DNA from: Asaia bogorensis
GTDB taxonomy: Bacteria; Pseudomonadota; Alphaproteobacteria; CACIAM-22H2
Direction: 5' to 3'
Assembly (NCBI GenBank): GCA_945901855.1
Contig: CAMDLT010000026.1
Location: 1-58,592, forward strand
Length of the DNA: 58,592 nucleotides
How positions within the stretch are numbered: position 1 is the first letter of the stretch; every line of letters begins with the position of its first letter. The notes under the pieces were generated by a model that was given only the letters and a program-made list of their open reading frames with translations, was not told where the DNA came from and made no database searches. Shown piece by piece: positions 25,557 through 33,181 of this stretch. A program made the translations under genes and the position numbers.

Positions 25557-26300
25557 ATGCCGGATACGGAAGGGTTGCTGGCACTTTACGGCCAAGGACG
25601 TTTCGCTGAGGTCGCCGATCTTGCGGTCGCCCGCGTCGGGCGCGACCCGGCAGACGGCATGGGCTGGAAGATCCTCGGCACCGCCTGCCATCAGCTCGGC
25701 CGTCTGGATCAAGCGCAAGCCGCGCTCGAGCGGTCGGTGGCCCTGCTGCCGGACGATTTCGAGGCCCATAACAATCTGGCGGCCGTGCTGCGCGACCGGG
25801 GGGCCTTCGACGCGGCCGAGCTGTCCGCGCGGCGCGCGCTGGCGCTGGCCCCCGGGGCATCGTTCGTGCGTCTCAATCTGGGATTGATTTTGAACGGTCA
25901 ACAGAATTGGGCCGAGGCGGCGTTGCAGCTGGCGTTGGCGCCCGCGAGCGATCCGATGGGTCGGTTTGCGCTCGGCACGGCGCTGCGCAAGCTCGAACGT
26001 CTCGACGATGCGGCGGCGGCCTTTGCGGCGGCAACGGACCTCAATCCGAAATTTGCCGCCGCCCAACTGGCGCTCGGCAGTTGCTTGCTGGCGCTGGGAC
26101 GGGCGGCCGATGCGGTCGAGCGGCTGCGCTTGGCGGTTGCCCTCGCCCCCGCTTCGGCCGATGCCCACGGCACGCTGGGGCTTGCGTTGCTGGACAGCGG
26201 CGCCGTGCGCGAAGGGCTGACGATGCTCGAAGCGGGCTACGGCGTCGTCCGCTTCGCGCGCAGCCGGGGCATGTCGATCCATCCCGGCGTTTCGCAATGA
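25557..26300 (+). CDS. TPR-repeat protein
   Basis: A 247-residue protein made almost wholly of tetratricopeptide repeats, about six, for example AAALERSVALLPDDFEAHNNLA and AVERLRLAVALAPASADAHGTLG. I use ATG 25557, which has AGGAG 11 bases upstream; an in-frame TTG at 25530 would add nine residues. There is no signal peptide or membrane segment. It starts 64 bases after the giant gene, and its stop overlaps the oxygenase start as ATGA. TPR plus 2OG-Fe(II) oxygenase pairs (often fused in the 2OG-FeII_Oxy_5 family) suggest the TPR part presents a protein substrate. Confidence 0.88.
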   Translation: MPDTEGLLALYGQGRFAEVADLAVARVGRDPADGMGWKILGTACHQLGRLDQAQAALERSVALLPDDFEAHNNLAAVLRDRGAFDAAELSARRALALAPGASFVRLNLGLILNGQQNWAEAALQLALAPASDPMGRFALGTALRKLERLDDAAAAFAAATDLNPKFAAAQLALGSCLLALGRAADAVERLRLAVALAPASADAHGTLGLALLDSGAVREGLTMLEAGYGVVRFARSRGMSIHPGVSQ

Positions 26301-26896
26301 GGCGGGCCGAACTCGCGGCGACGGCCGCGCCGACCTTTATCGGCGCCTGGACGCTGGAGCCGACCGCGTTGTGCGACCGGCTGGTTGCGTTTTTCGAAGC
26401 CAATCCGGCGCGCCAGCAGACGGGCGTGGTCGGCGGCGGCGTCCGGGCGGACTGGAAACGCTCGACCGATCTGACCGTGCGGCCGCGCGATCTGGTGCGG
26501 CCCGACCATGCGGATCTGCTGGCGTATTTCGAAGCGCTCTATGCGTGCTACGACGACTACCTGGCGCAATGGCCGTTTTTGGATCGGATGCTGGGTCGGG
26601 TCGCGATCGGCAGCTTCAATTTGCAACGCTATCTGCCGGGCGAGCATTTTGCCCAGACCCATTGCGAACGCTCGTCGCTGCCCTCGCTGCATCGCGTGCT
26701 GGCCTGGATGACGTATCTCAACGACGTCGAGGCCGGCGGGGCGACGCATTTCGAGCATTTCGGGCTCGACGTGCGGCCGCAAAAAGGTCTCACGCTGATC
26801 TGGCCCGCCGACTGGACCCATGCCCATGCGGGCCGGGTGCTGGAGGCGGGTTGCAAATACATCGTCACCGGCTGGATGCATCTGGACCCTTCTTGA
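26297..26896 (+). CDS. 2-oxoglutarate/Fe(II)-dependent oxygenase (2OG-FeII_Oxy_5-like)
   Basis: A 199-residue double-stranded beta-helix oxygenase of the prolyl-4-hydroxylase type. The core reads LQRYLPGEHFAQTHCERS, then YLNDVEAGGATHFEHFG, PQKGLTLIWPADWTHAHAG and YIVTGWMHL. The proximal iron motif appears as H-C-E instead of the usual H-x-D, the distal histidine is in WTHAH, and a basic residue for 2-oxoglutarate follows in GCKYIV. HxE triads occur in active enzymes, so activity is possible. It is co-translated with the TPR gene and only 64 bases downstream of the giant repeat protein, hence a candidate modifier of that protein (inference). Confidence 0.85.
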   Translation: MRRAELAATAAPTFIGAWTLEPTALCDRLVAFFEANPARQQTGVVGGGVRADWKRSTDLTVRPRDLVRPDHADLLAYFEALYACYDDYLAQWPFLDRMLGRVAIGSFNLQRYLPGEHFAQTHCERSSLPSLHRVLAWMTYLNDVEAGGATHFEHFGLDVRPQKGLTLIWPADWTHAHAGRVLEAGCKYIVTGWMHLDPS

Positions 26897-26913
26897 ACGA
26901 AAGCGAACAGGCA

Positions 26914-27945
26914 ATGGAAAACATTCTACAAACAACGGTTGCAGGCAGCCTGCCAAAACCCGCATGGCTTGCAGCGCCCCAGACCCTATGGGCGCCCTGG
27001 CGCCAGACGGGGCCGGTGCTGGCCGAGGCCCAGGCCGACGCGACCATGCTGGCCGTGCGGCTGCAGATGGCGGCGGGCATCGACATCCCCAGCGACGGCG
27101 AACAGGCTCGCCAGCATTTTGTCCACGGGTTCCTGGCCGGGCTGGAAGGCATCGACTTCGAAAACAAAGTGACGATGGGCATCCGCAACAACCGCTACGA
27201 CGCCCAAGTCCCCCAGGTGATCGCCGCCCTCAAACGCAAGGGCCCCGTCCACGCGATGGAAGCCAAGGCCGCACGGGCCGCCACGACCGGCAAGGTCAAG
27301 TTCACGCTGCCGGGGCCGATGACCATCGTCGACACGATCGCCGACCGCTTCTACGGCGACCGGACCAAGATGGCGATGGCGTTTGCCGAACTGCTCAACG
27401 ACGAAGCCAAGGAACTGGAAGCCATCGGCATCGACACGGTGCAGTTCGACGAACCGGCCTTCAACGTGTTCACCGACGAGGTGCTCGATTGGGGCATCCC
27501 GGCTTTGCTGCGCGCGGCCCAGGGCCTCAAATGCACGACGGCGGTGCATGTCTGCTACGGCTACGGCATCAAGGCCAATATCGACTGGAAGAACACGCTG
27601 GGCAGCGAGTGGCGCCAGTACGAGCGGATTTTCCCGGCGCTGGCCAAAAGCCCGATCGGCCAGGTCAGCCTCGAGGTCGCGAACTCGAAAGTGCCGATCG
27701 AGTTCATCGGCCTGCTGAAGGGCAAGGACGTGCTGGTCGGCTGCATCGACGTCGCGAGCGAGACGGCAGAAACGCCCGCAGAAGTTGCCGAAACCATCCG
27801 CCGCGCGATGGCCTATGTCGAGCCCGAACGGCTTTTCCCGTGCACCAATTGCGGCATGGCGCCGATGGCCCGGGATCTTGCCTACGCGAAGCTGGCGGCG
27901 CTCAGCGCGGGTGCCGCACTCGTCCGCAACGAATTGCGAGGCTGA
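26914..27945 (+). CDS. mesD: Core-MetE methionine synthase, MesD-like
   Basis: A 343-residue single-domain cobalamin-independent methionine synthase homolog containing only the catalytic C-terminal half of MetE. It begins MENILQTTVAGSLPKPAW, typical of the short family. The zinc ligands are visible as VHVCYGYG (His, Cys) and CTNCGMAP (Cys). Overall it resembles the MesD group, described as a folate-independent synthase that needs the partner MesX (DUF1852) and oxygen. No MesX lies beside it. An upstream TTG at 26893, overlapping the oxygenase stop, would add seven residues. The next gene overlaps its stop. Confidence 0.85.
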   Translation: MENILQTTVAGSLPKPAWLAAPQTLWAPWRQTGPVLAEAQADATMLAVRLQMAAGIDIPSDGEQARQHFVHGFLAGLEGIDFENKVTMGIRNNRYDAQVPQVIAALKRKGPVHAMEAKAARAATTGKVKFTLPGPMTIVDTIADRFYGDRTKMAMAFAELLNDEAKELEAIGIDTVQFDEPAFNVFTDEVLDWGIPALLRAAQGLKCTTAVHVCYGYGIKANIDWKNTLGSEWRQYERIFPALAKSPIGQVSLEVANSKVPIEFIGLLKGKDVLVGCIDVASETAETPAEVAETIRRAMAYVEPERLFPCTNCGMAPMARDLAYAKLAALSAGAALVRNELRG

Positions 27946-28718
27946 TGGCCATGTCGATCAAGCTGTTCGATCTTACGGGCAAGACCGCCCTTGTGACGGG
28001 TTCCTCGCGCGGGCTTGGCTATGCGATGGCCAAGGGGCTGGCCGAGGCGGGGGCACGGGTGGTGCTGAACGGCATCAACCCGGCCCCGCTCGACGCGGCC
28101 GAGGCGGGGCTGCGCGCCGCCGGGCTCGACGTGCGGCAAGCCCGTTTCGACGTTGCCGACGAAGCCGCCGTGCTGGCGGCGTTCGAGGGCTTCGACGCGG
28201 CAGGCTTGGCGATCGACATTCTGGTCAACAATGCCGGCATCCAGCATCGCCAGCCGATCGTCGAGATGGCAACCGAAGATTGGCGCCGGATCATCGAGAC
28301 GAACCTGACGGCGGCGTTTGTCGTGGGGCGCGAGGCCGCCAAACGCATGCTGCCGCGCGGGCACGGCAAGATCGTCAATATCGGCTCGCTGCTGAGCGGC
28401 GCGGGCCGGGCGACCGTGGCGCCCTATGCGGCGGCCAAAGGCGGGATCAAACAATTGACCCAGACCATGGCGGCCGAGTGGGCGGACAAGGGCATCCAAG
28501 CCAACGCGATCGGCCCCGGCTATATGCTGACCGAACTCAACGCGGCCTTGACCCAGAACCCGGCCTTCGATGCCTGGGTCAAGGCGCGCACGCCTGCCAA
28601 GCGGTGGGGCAGGCCCGAGGAACTGGTCGGAGCAGCGATCTTTTTGGCGTCGTCCGCTTCCGACTTTGTGAATGGCCAACTGCTTTATGTCGATGGCGGC
28701 ATGATGGCAGTTCTTTAG
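27945..28718 (+). CDS. Short-chain dehydrogenase/reductase, gluconate 5-dehydrogenase-like
   Basis: A 257-residue classical SDR. The cofactor motif TGSSRGLG is near residue 18, NNAG near 93, the catalytic Ser in GSLLSG near 145 and YAAAKGG near 160; DGGMM ends the protein. The closest named group by eye is gluconate 5-dehydrogenase/2-deoxy-D-gluconate dehydrogenase, which would interconvert gluconate and 5-ketogluconate; many SDRs of this type act on other polyols. The first ATG (27945) overlaps the mesD stop as TGATG; a second ATG two codons on is possible. It ends the plus-strand run that starts at the TPR gene. Confidence 0.88.
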   Translation: MAMSIKLFDLTGKTALVTGSSRGLGYAMAKGLAEAGARVVLNGINPAPLDAAEAGLRAAGLDVRQARFDVADEAAVLAAFEGFDAAGLAIDILVNNAGIQHRQPIVEMATEDWRRIIETNLTAAFVVGREAAKRMLPRGHGKIVNIGSLLSGAGRATVAPYAAAKGGIKQLTQTMAAEWADKGIQANAIGPGYMLTELNAALTQNPAFDAWVKARTPAKRWGRPEELVGAAIFLASSASDFVNGQLLYVDGGMMAVL

Positions 28719-28735
28719 GCGTTCGTGCGCGCCGT

Positions 28736-28822
28736 GCGACACAGGCGCGACATGAACGCGACATCCATGCGATTCCTGCGCGACATAGACGCGACATTTT
28801 CGCCTTTCTGCGCGACATTTCT
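28736..28822. repeat. Eight tandem 11-bp repeats, consensus GCGACAT-N4
   Basis: Copies start at 28736, 28747, 28758, 28769, 28780, 28791, 28802 and 28812. Six read GCGACAT or GCGACAC; two (28769 GCGATTC, 28802 GCCTTTC) are degenerate but in register; the last step is 10 bases. A further GCGACAG is at 28874. An 11-base period cannot keep one coding frame and equals one helical turn, so all copies face one side of the DNA. A 7-base unit plus 4-base spacer is the geometry bound by OmpR/PhoB-family regulators. Confidence 0.85.
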
Positions 28823-28830
28823 CTGAAGAA

Positions 28831-28860
28831 AATGTTTTAACCATCTGTTTTTAAAACATT
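28831..28860. repeat. Perfect 10-bp inverted repeat
   Basis: AATGTTTTAA and TTAAAACATT flank a 10-base spacer. It lies just beyond the 11-bp array in AT-rich DNA and has no T-tract of its own. It could be an operator or part of the transcript end after the dehydrogenase gene. Confidence 0.6.
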
Positions 28861-28937
28861 CCAAAAAGCCTGCGCGACAGATTTCGCCGAAAATTTTCGG
28901 ACGCTGCTAAAACTTTATGCACTTTTCAAACAGCACA

Positions 28938-28964
28938 GCCCGCAGGGATGGCGGGCCTTTGTTT
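28938..28964 (+). terminator. Intrinsic terminator-like hairpin
   Basis: GCCCGC (28938-28943) pairs with GCGGGC (28951-28956) across a 7-base loop, followed by CTTTGTTT. This would terminate the transcript running from the TPR gene through the dehydrogenase. The run of T is imperfect. Confidence 0.6.
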
Positions 28965-29282
28965 CGAATAGGTAATATAACAGATAAACGAAAATTAGTC
29001 TATAAAATGAAATCGATGCGTACGTGGCTTTGGGCGATTTTTGACGGTGTACCCGAAGGCGCGCGGCTTGCCGCAACCGATCGAGCGTCGTAGCCCCAGC
29101 AGTCGTATTGCCCATCCTTGGCCCAAGCCGGTTCGTGCACGCCACCACGCCGTACTGGTCGAGATAGCCAGCGACCCCTGCAAGATTGGCAATGCGCGCG
29201 CGCATCGTTTGCACCGGTTTGGCCTGGATGGCGCCGCGCAACTGGTTTTACGCGAACGGGCCGCAGTCGGGCCAACACACAA
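28965..29282. other. 318-base stretch with no supported gene
   Basis: Short frames exist on both strands (a minus frame of about 100 codons, and a plus frame entering btaA). None has a recognisable domain or ribosome-binding site. A 28-codon plus frame opens at 29007 (MKSMRTWLWAIFDG...). The first 40 bases are AT-rich and the rest is normal GC. It probably contains part of the btaA promoter region. Confidence 0.45.
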
Positions 29283-29322
29283 GCGTCATACGAACGCAAT
29301 CGGCCTGTCATTTGGCGTTCCT
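29283..29322 (+). promoter_or_regulatory. Candidate Pho box upstream of btaA
   Basis: CTGTCAT at 29305-29311 matches the 7-base Pho-box half-site exactly. At 11-base steps around it lie GCGTCAT (29283), ACGCAAT (29294) and CGTTCCT (29316), partial matches. btaA expression is induced by phosphate limitation through PhoB in other alphaproteobacteria, which makes the placement 54-93 bases before btaA sensible. The match is imperfect. Confidence 0.4.
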
Positions 29323-29375
29323 ATCAAGGTGGGTCTGACCCGCAACGAGTCGCAAACCCGGATAGGCACGCCCGC

Positions 29376-30659
29376 ATGTTGGCCGAACAGCTCGAACACC
29401 GCCCCGTTACCCAGCGCAATATCGATCGCGCCGTCCAGCGCAGTCGGCCGTTTTCGAAAGAAGGCCTGCAAGAACGGCTGTTCGCGCGGCTGTTCTCGGG
29501 CCTCGTCTATGCGCAGATATGGGAAGACCCGTGCATCGACCTTGAGGCGCTCGCGCTGGCGCCGGGCGAGGACGTGGTGGCGATCGCATCCGGCGGATGC
29601 AATATTTTGAGCTACCTCACCGCCGATCCAGGGTCGGTGACAGCGGTCGATTTGAACGGCCACCATGTTGCGCTCAACCGGCTCAAAATTGCGGGCGTGC
29701 GGCATTTGCCCGACCACGAAACCTTCTTCCGCTTTTTCGGCGCGGCCAATACGCGCGCGAACGTCGCGATCTACGATGCGCATTTGCAAGCGCATCTCGA
29801 CGATTCCACGCGCCGCTACTGGGATGCGCGCGATTGGCGCGGGCGGCGGCGCATCGAGCAGTTTGCGGGCAACATCTACAAAAAAGGGTTGCTTGGGCGC
29901 TTCATCGGGGCCGGCCATCTGGTCGCCAAGCTCTATCGCAAGGATCCGCGCAAGATTTTGGCGGCGCGGAATTTGGCCGAGCAGCGCGCGGTTTTCGAGT
30001 CCGAAATGCGGCCGATCTTCCGTTCGCGTCTGGTCGAATTTCTGGTCGACAATCCGACCGCCCTTTACGGGCTCGGCATTCCGCCAGCCCAGTACAAATC
30101 GCTGCTGACCTCGGCCCCGGCGGGCAAGGGCATGGCGGCCGTGCTGGAACAGCGGTTGGAGCGGCTCGCCTGCGACTTCCCGATCCACGAAAACTATTTC
30201 GCGTGGCAAGCCTTCGGGCGGCAGTATGCGGACGCGCAAAGCAATGCCGGCAAGGATGGCGGCGCTGGCGGGGCGGCGCCGCCCTATCTGGCGGCCGAAA
30301 ACTTCGCCGATGTCGCCAAGCGCGCCGAGCGCGTATCCGTGCGCCACGCCAACATGATCGACGTGCTCGAACAGGCGAAACCGGCAAGCTTCGATGCCTA
30401 CGTGCTGCTCGACGCGCAAGACTGGATGACCGATGCGGTGCTGCTGCGGCTGTGGCAGGCGATCTTGCACAGCGCCAAGCCGGGTGCGCGCGTGATCTTC
30501 CGCACGGCTGCCGAAGCCTCGCTGCTGCCGGGGCGCCTGCCCGCCGATTTGCTGGCGCGCTTCGCCTACGACGCCGCCGCCTGCAAGGCCTGGACGCTGC
30601 GCGACCGTTCGGCCATCTATGGCGGGTTCCATCTGTATCGTTTGGGCGCGGCCGTCTGA
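29376..30659 (+). CDS. btaA: S-adenosylmethionine:diacylglycerol 3-amino-3-carboxypropyltransferase (BtaA)
   Basis: BtaA transfers the aminocarboxypropyl group of SAM to diacylglycerol, giving diacylglyceryl homoserine, the first step of the betaine lipid DGTS. The 427-residue protein carries the DUF3419 signatures FSGLVYAQIWEDP, IASGGCNILSYL and VDLNGHHVALNRLK near residues 40-105, then FFRFFGAA and GLLGRFIGAGHLVA, and the late segment LLDAQDWM. ATG 29376 gives MLAEQLEHRPVTQRNIDRAV and a family-like length; the upstream frame extension is not conserved in character. It overlaps btaB as TGATG. Confidence 0.93.
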   Translation: MLAEQLEHRPVTQRNIDRAVQRSRPFSKEGLQERLFARLFSGLVYAQIWEDPCIDLEALALAPGEDVVAIASGGCNILSYLTADPGSVTAVDLNGHHVALNRLKIAGVRHLPDHETFFRFFGAANTRANVAIYDAHLQAHLDDSTRRYWDARDWRGRRRIEQFAGNIYKKGLLGRFIGAGHLVAKLYRKDPRKILAARNLAEQRAVFESEMRPIFRSRLVEFLVDNPTALYGLGIPPAQYKSLLTSAPAGKGMAAVLEQRLERLACDFPIHENYFAWQAFGRQYADAQSNAGKDGGAGGAAPPYLAAENFADVAKRAERVSVRHANMIDVLEQAKPASFDAYVLLDAQDWMTDAVLLRLWQAILHSAKPGARVIFRTAAEASLLPGRLPADLLARFAYDAAACKAWTLRDRSAIYGGFHLYRLGAAV

Positions 30660-31306
30660 TGGCGGCCTCGCTCGATCCGCAGGCGCTGGCGATGGACCGG
30701 ATGTACCGGCGCCAGCGTTTGATCTACGACGCCACGCGCAAATACTATCTGCTGGGGCGCGACCGCTTGATAGGCGACCTTGCTCCCGGCGACGGTGCGG
30801 GCGTGCTCGAAGTGGGCTGCGGGACCGGGCGCAATCTGATTGTCGCGGCAAAGCGCTATCCGCATGCGCGCTTCTGCGGGCTCGATATCAGCCGCGAGAT
30901 GCTGGATACGGCGGCGGCCAATGTGCGGCGCGCGGGGCTTGAAGGCCGCATCGTGCTGGCCAAGGGCGATGCGGCGGCGTTCGATGCCCAGCGCCTGTTC
31001 GGCGTGCGGGCATTCGAGCGCGTGTTTTGCGCCTACACGCTGTCGATGATTCCGCCCTGGCAGGCGGCCTTGGCGCAGGGCGCGCGGCTGGTGGCGCCGA
31101 ACGGCGCGCTGTTCGTCGTCGATTTCGGACGCATGGACGAACTGCCGCGCTGGTTCCGTCATTTCATGAAAGCGTGGCTGGCGAAGTTCAGCGTGACGCC
31201 GCGCGGCTCGCTTGGCGATGCGGTCCAACGGCTCGACGGTTTTCGCGTCGAAACCGCATCGCTCTATCGCGGCTACGCGCAATACGCGGTGGCGCGGCGG
31301 CCCTAA
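30659..31306 (+). CDS. btaB: Diacylglyceryl-homoserine N-methyltransferase (BtaB)
   Basis: BtaB trimethylates diacylglyceryl homoserine with SAM to give DGTS. It is a 215-residue class I methyltransferase with motif I VLEVGCGTGRNL near residue 48, an acidic loop in FCGLDISREML, and a membrane-interacting C-terminal part rich in aromatic and basic residues (WFRHFMKAWLAKF). The length and fold match known BtaB proteins (about 210). Its ATG overlaps the btaA stop, so the two enzymes are made together. Its stop TAA overlaps the stop of the convergent gene by 3-4 bases. Confidence 0.92.
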   Translation: MAASLDPQALAMDRMYRRQRLIYDATRKYYLLGRDRLIGDLAPGDGAGVLEVGCGTGRNLIVAAKRYPHARFCGLDISREMLDTAAANVRRAGLEGRIVLAKGDAAAFDAQRLFGVRAFERVFCAYTLSMIPPWQAALAQGARLVAPNGALFVVDFGRMDELPRWFRHFMKAWLAKFSVTPRGSLGDAVQRLDGFRVETASLYRGYAQYAVARRP

Positions 31307-32361
31307 TTGGAATTGCGGCCGAGCGCTGCGCGGCGGCTTTCGACGAACGCGCCAAGCCCCATGCCGGCGAGCACGGCGAAGCCCACCGTTTGCGCATCGG
31401 CCGCCGCTTCGGGCGTCGCGACAAAGGTGGCAACGCACCGCTCCACGCCGAATTTGGCGAGGGCCGGTCCGGCCAGGGCGCTTGCGCGGCCTTTGAGCCA
31501 TTGCGCGTCGGCGGCAACTTCCTCGATCTGCTGGATCCGGTCCCACGCGATGTCGGACAGGCTGGCATCGATGCCTTCGCGGCGCAAATGCGCGAAGATT
31601 TCGGACAGCCGCGCGGGGTTGGCGGCGGCGTCGAGGCTCGAGAAATCCAGGATCAGCCGTTCGCGCGTGCGCGCTGGCAGCGCATCGACCAGCGGCCAGA
31701 AAGCGTCCGACTGAGCGAAGCGCGAATGGCAGTGCAGGGCGAGCGGCGCTTCGCGCTGGCGCGTGGCTTCGCTGGCGTCGTGCAGCAACCGATGTTCGAC
31801 CAGCGTGCTGATGCGCTCGACCAGCCACGGATTGCCCTCGATAGCGCCGCCCGCCAAGGCGCCGATATCGGCCAACGCGACCGCCACTTCGTCGAATACA
31901 TGCCGGTCGGCGGCGCCGGTCTGCAGCCGATAGGCCGGGATCTGGCGGGTGAGGTTGGATATGTCCATGCCCGAGATCGCGCGCTCTGCATTCATCAAAA
32001 GCTGCACGGGCGTCTGCGTTTCGCGCCGTTCGGGCGCCGCACGCATATGCGCGATGTCGGCGGCGAGCCGCTCGCGTTCGCCGGGCAGCAAATAGAGCGC
32101 ATGCCGCAGCGTGCCGAGCCCCAGGCGCGCAAGGCAATGCGCCAAGTCCGCGCCGATGCCGGAGACCCGCGCGATGTCGTGCGGCCCGACCTGCAGCATG
32201 AAGCTGCCCGATGCCACGCGCACAAACCGGTGCGGCGCGGCATCGAGCCGGTCGTCGGCAAATTGGGCCACAAAGCGCGCGAGCCGTTCGGCCTCCTCGG
32301 CCGTGGCGTTGGCGAGTTGCAGCAAGGCGGCCGCCCCGCCGGTTTCGAACGTGTCAGTCAT
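31303..32361 (-). CDS. Conserved protein of unknown function in the motAB operon
   Basis: 352 residues, cytoplasmic, from ATG 32361 (MTDTFETGGAAALLQLANA). It is Ala/Arg/Leu-rich and mostly helical by eye. The segment LILDFSSLDAAANPARLSEIFAHLRREGIDASLSD near residue 220 has the hydrophobic spacing of an EAL-type barrel strand-helix, but the catalytic EAL and DDFGTG signatures are missing. The start overlaps the motB stop by 8 bases, so it should be expressed with the stator genes. A role in motility control (a degenerate phosphodiesterase-like sensor) is a guess from context. Confidence 0.75.
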   Translation of the reverse strand: MTDTFETGGAAALLQLANATAEEAERLARFVAQFADDRLDAAPHRFVRVASGSFMLQVGPHDIARVSGIGADLAHCLARLGLGTLRHALYLLPGERERLAADIAHMRAAPERRETQTPVQLLMNAERAISGMDISNLTRQIPAYRLQTGAADRHVFDEVAVALADIGALAGGAIEGNPWLVERISTLVEHRLLHDASEATRQREAPLALHCHSRFAQSDAFWPLVDALPARTRERLILDFSSLDAAANPARLSEIFAHLRREGIDASLSDIAWDRIQQIEEVAADAQWLKGRASALAGPALAKFGVERCVATFVATPEAAADAQTVGFAVLAGMGLGAFVESRRAALGRNSN

Positions 32362-33181
32362 TGCTGTCGCTCCAAGAAATCGCGATGAGATTCGAGGCAA
32401 GGGCGGCGTCGCCGACCGACAGAGTCAGCCGCACGGGCGCGATGCCGAGCTCTGCCAGCACGCGCGCGACCGAAGCGGCGCGCGCCGCCCCTTCGGGCCA
32501 GCCGCCGGTGCCGACAACGGTGCCCGTTGCCGAAACCGTCAAGCGTCGGCCTGTCGCGGCCAAAAGCGGATAGAGCCGCGCCAAGATACGCCGGCCGTCG
32601 TCGCCGATCGCGGGGCGGCGATTGTCGAGCAGCGCTTGCGCGTCAATCAAGATCGCAACGCGCCCGTCGCGCCGATCGAGCCTGGCGGCACCCGCAAGCC
32701 CGACGCTTTCGAGATACTTGTCGGCCATCGGCACGCCCGAGGGCGCGCGCAGATCGGCAAGCTCGTCGGGGGCCGTCTCGCCCGGCGACGCGGGCGTGGG
32801 GCTGGCATCGGGGTCGGCGCGCGGCACCAAGCCCTGCGGGATCGCAATGCCAAGGCGCGGCGCCAAAAATGCCGCGCCCTCGCGCGGGGCGGCCAGGATC
32901 AGCGGATCGACGATGGCCGGCATGTCGAGCGGCGGTGCGGCCGGTATTTCGGGCGGGCGCAGCAAGAACACGCTGTCTTCCGGGCGCGGCGATTTTTCGA
33001 CGATCGCCACGAGCAGCACGAACACCGCGAACAGCAGCGTCATGACGTCGGCATAGCTGATGAGCCAAAGCTCGTCGCCTTCGTCGGCGGCGGGCGCTGG
33101 CGGGATTGCCGTGCGCGTCGCGCGTTCGTGCGCGATACGCAAGGCCGGATCGCGTTCGCGCGCAACGGGCCGCTCAAGCAT
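32354..33181 (-). CDS. motB: MotB-like stator subunit with degenerate peptidoglycan-binding domain
   Basis: A 275-residue MotB homolog. After a 38-residue cytoplasmic tail comes the single transmembrane helix WLISYADVMTLLFAVFVLLVA, containing the essential proton- or sodium-relay aspartate in YAD. The C-terminal OmpA/MotB fold can be followed (AILIDAQALLDNRRPAI... RRLTVSATGTVVG... RAASVARVLAELG), but the TD motif that contacts diaminopimelate is ATG here, and the NxxLSxxRA motif is WPEGAARA. It overlaps motA by 8 bases. It forms the ion-conducting stator with MotA; how it anchors is unclear. Confidence 0.85.
   Translation of the reverse strand: MLERPVARERDPALRIAHERATRTAIPPAPAADEGDELWLISYADVMTLLFAVFVLLVAIVEKSPRPEDSVFLLRPPEIPAAPPLDMPAIVDPLILAAPREGAAFLAPRLGIAIPQGLVPRADPDASPTPASPGETAPDELADLRAPSGVPMADKYLESVGLAGAARLDRRDGRVAILIDAQALLDNRRPAIGDDGRRILARLYPLLAATGRRLTVSATGTVVGTGGWPEGAARAASVARVLAELGIAPVRLTLSVGDAALASNLIAISWSDSND

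Noticed and set aside
28915..29241. Possible gene or transposase remnant on the minus strand between the SDR gene and btaA
   Set aside because: Three overlapping frames of about 100 codons show no transposase or other motif and no ribosome-binding site; no terminal inverted repeats are seen.
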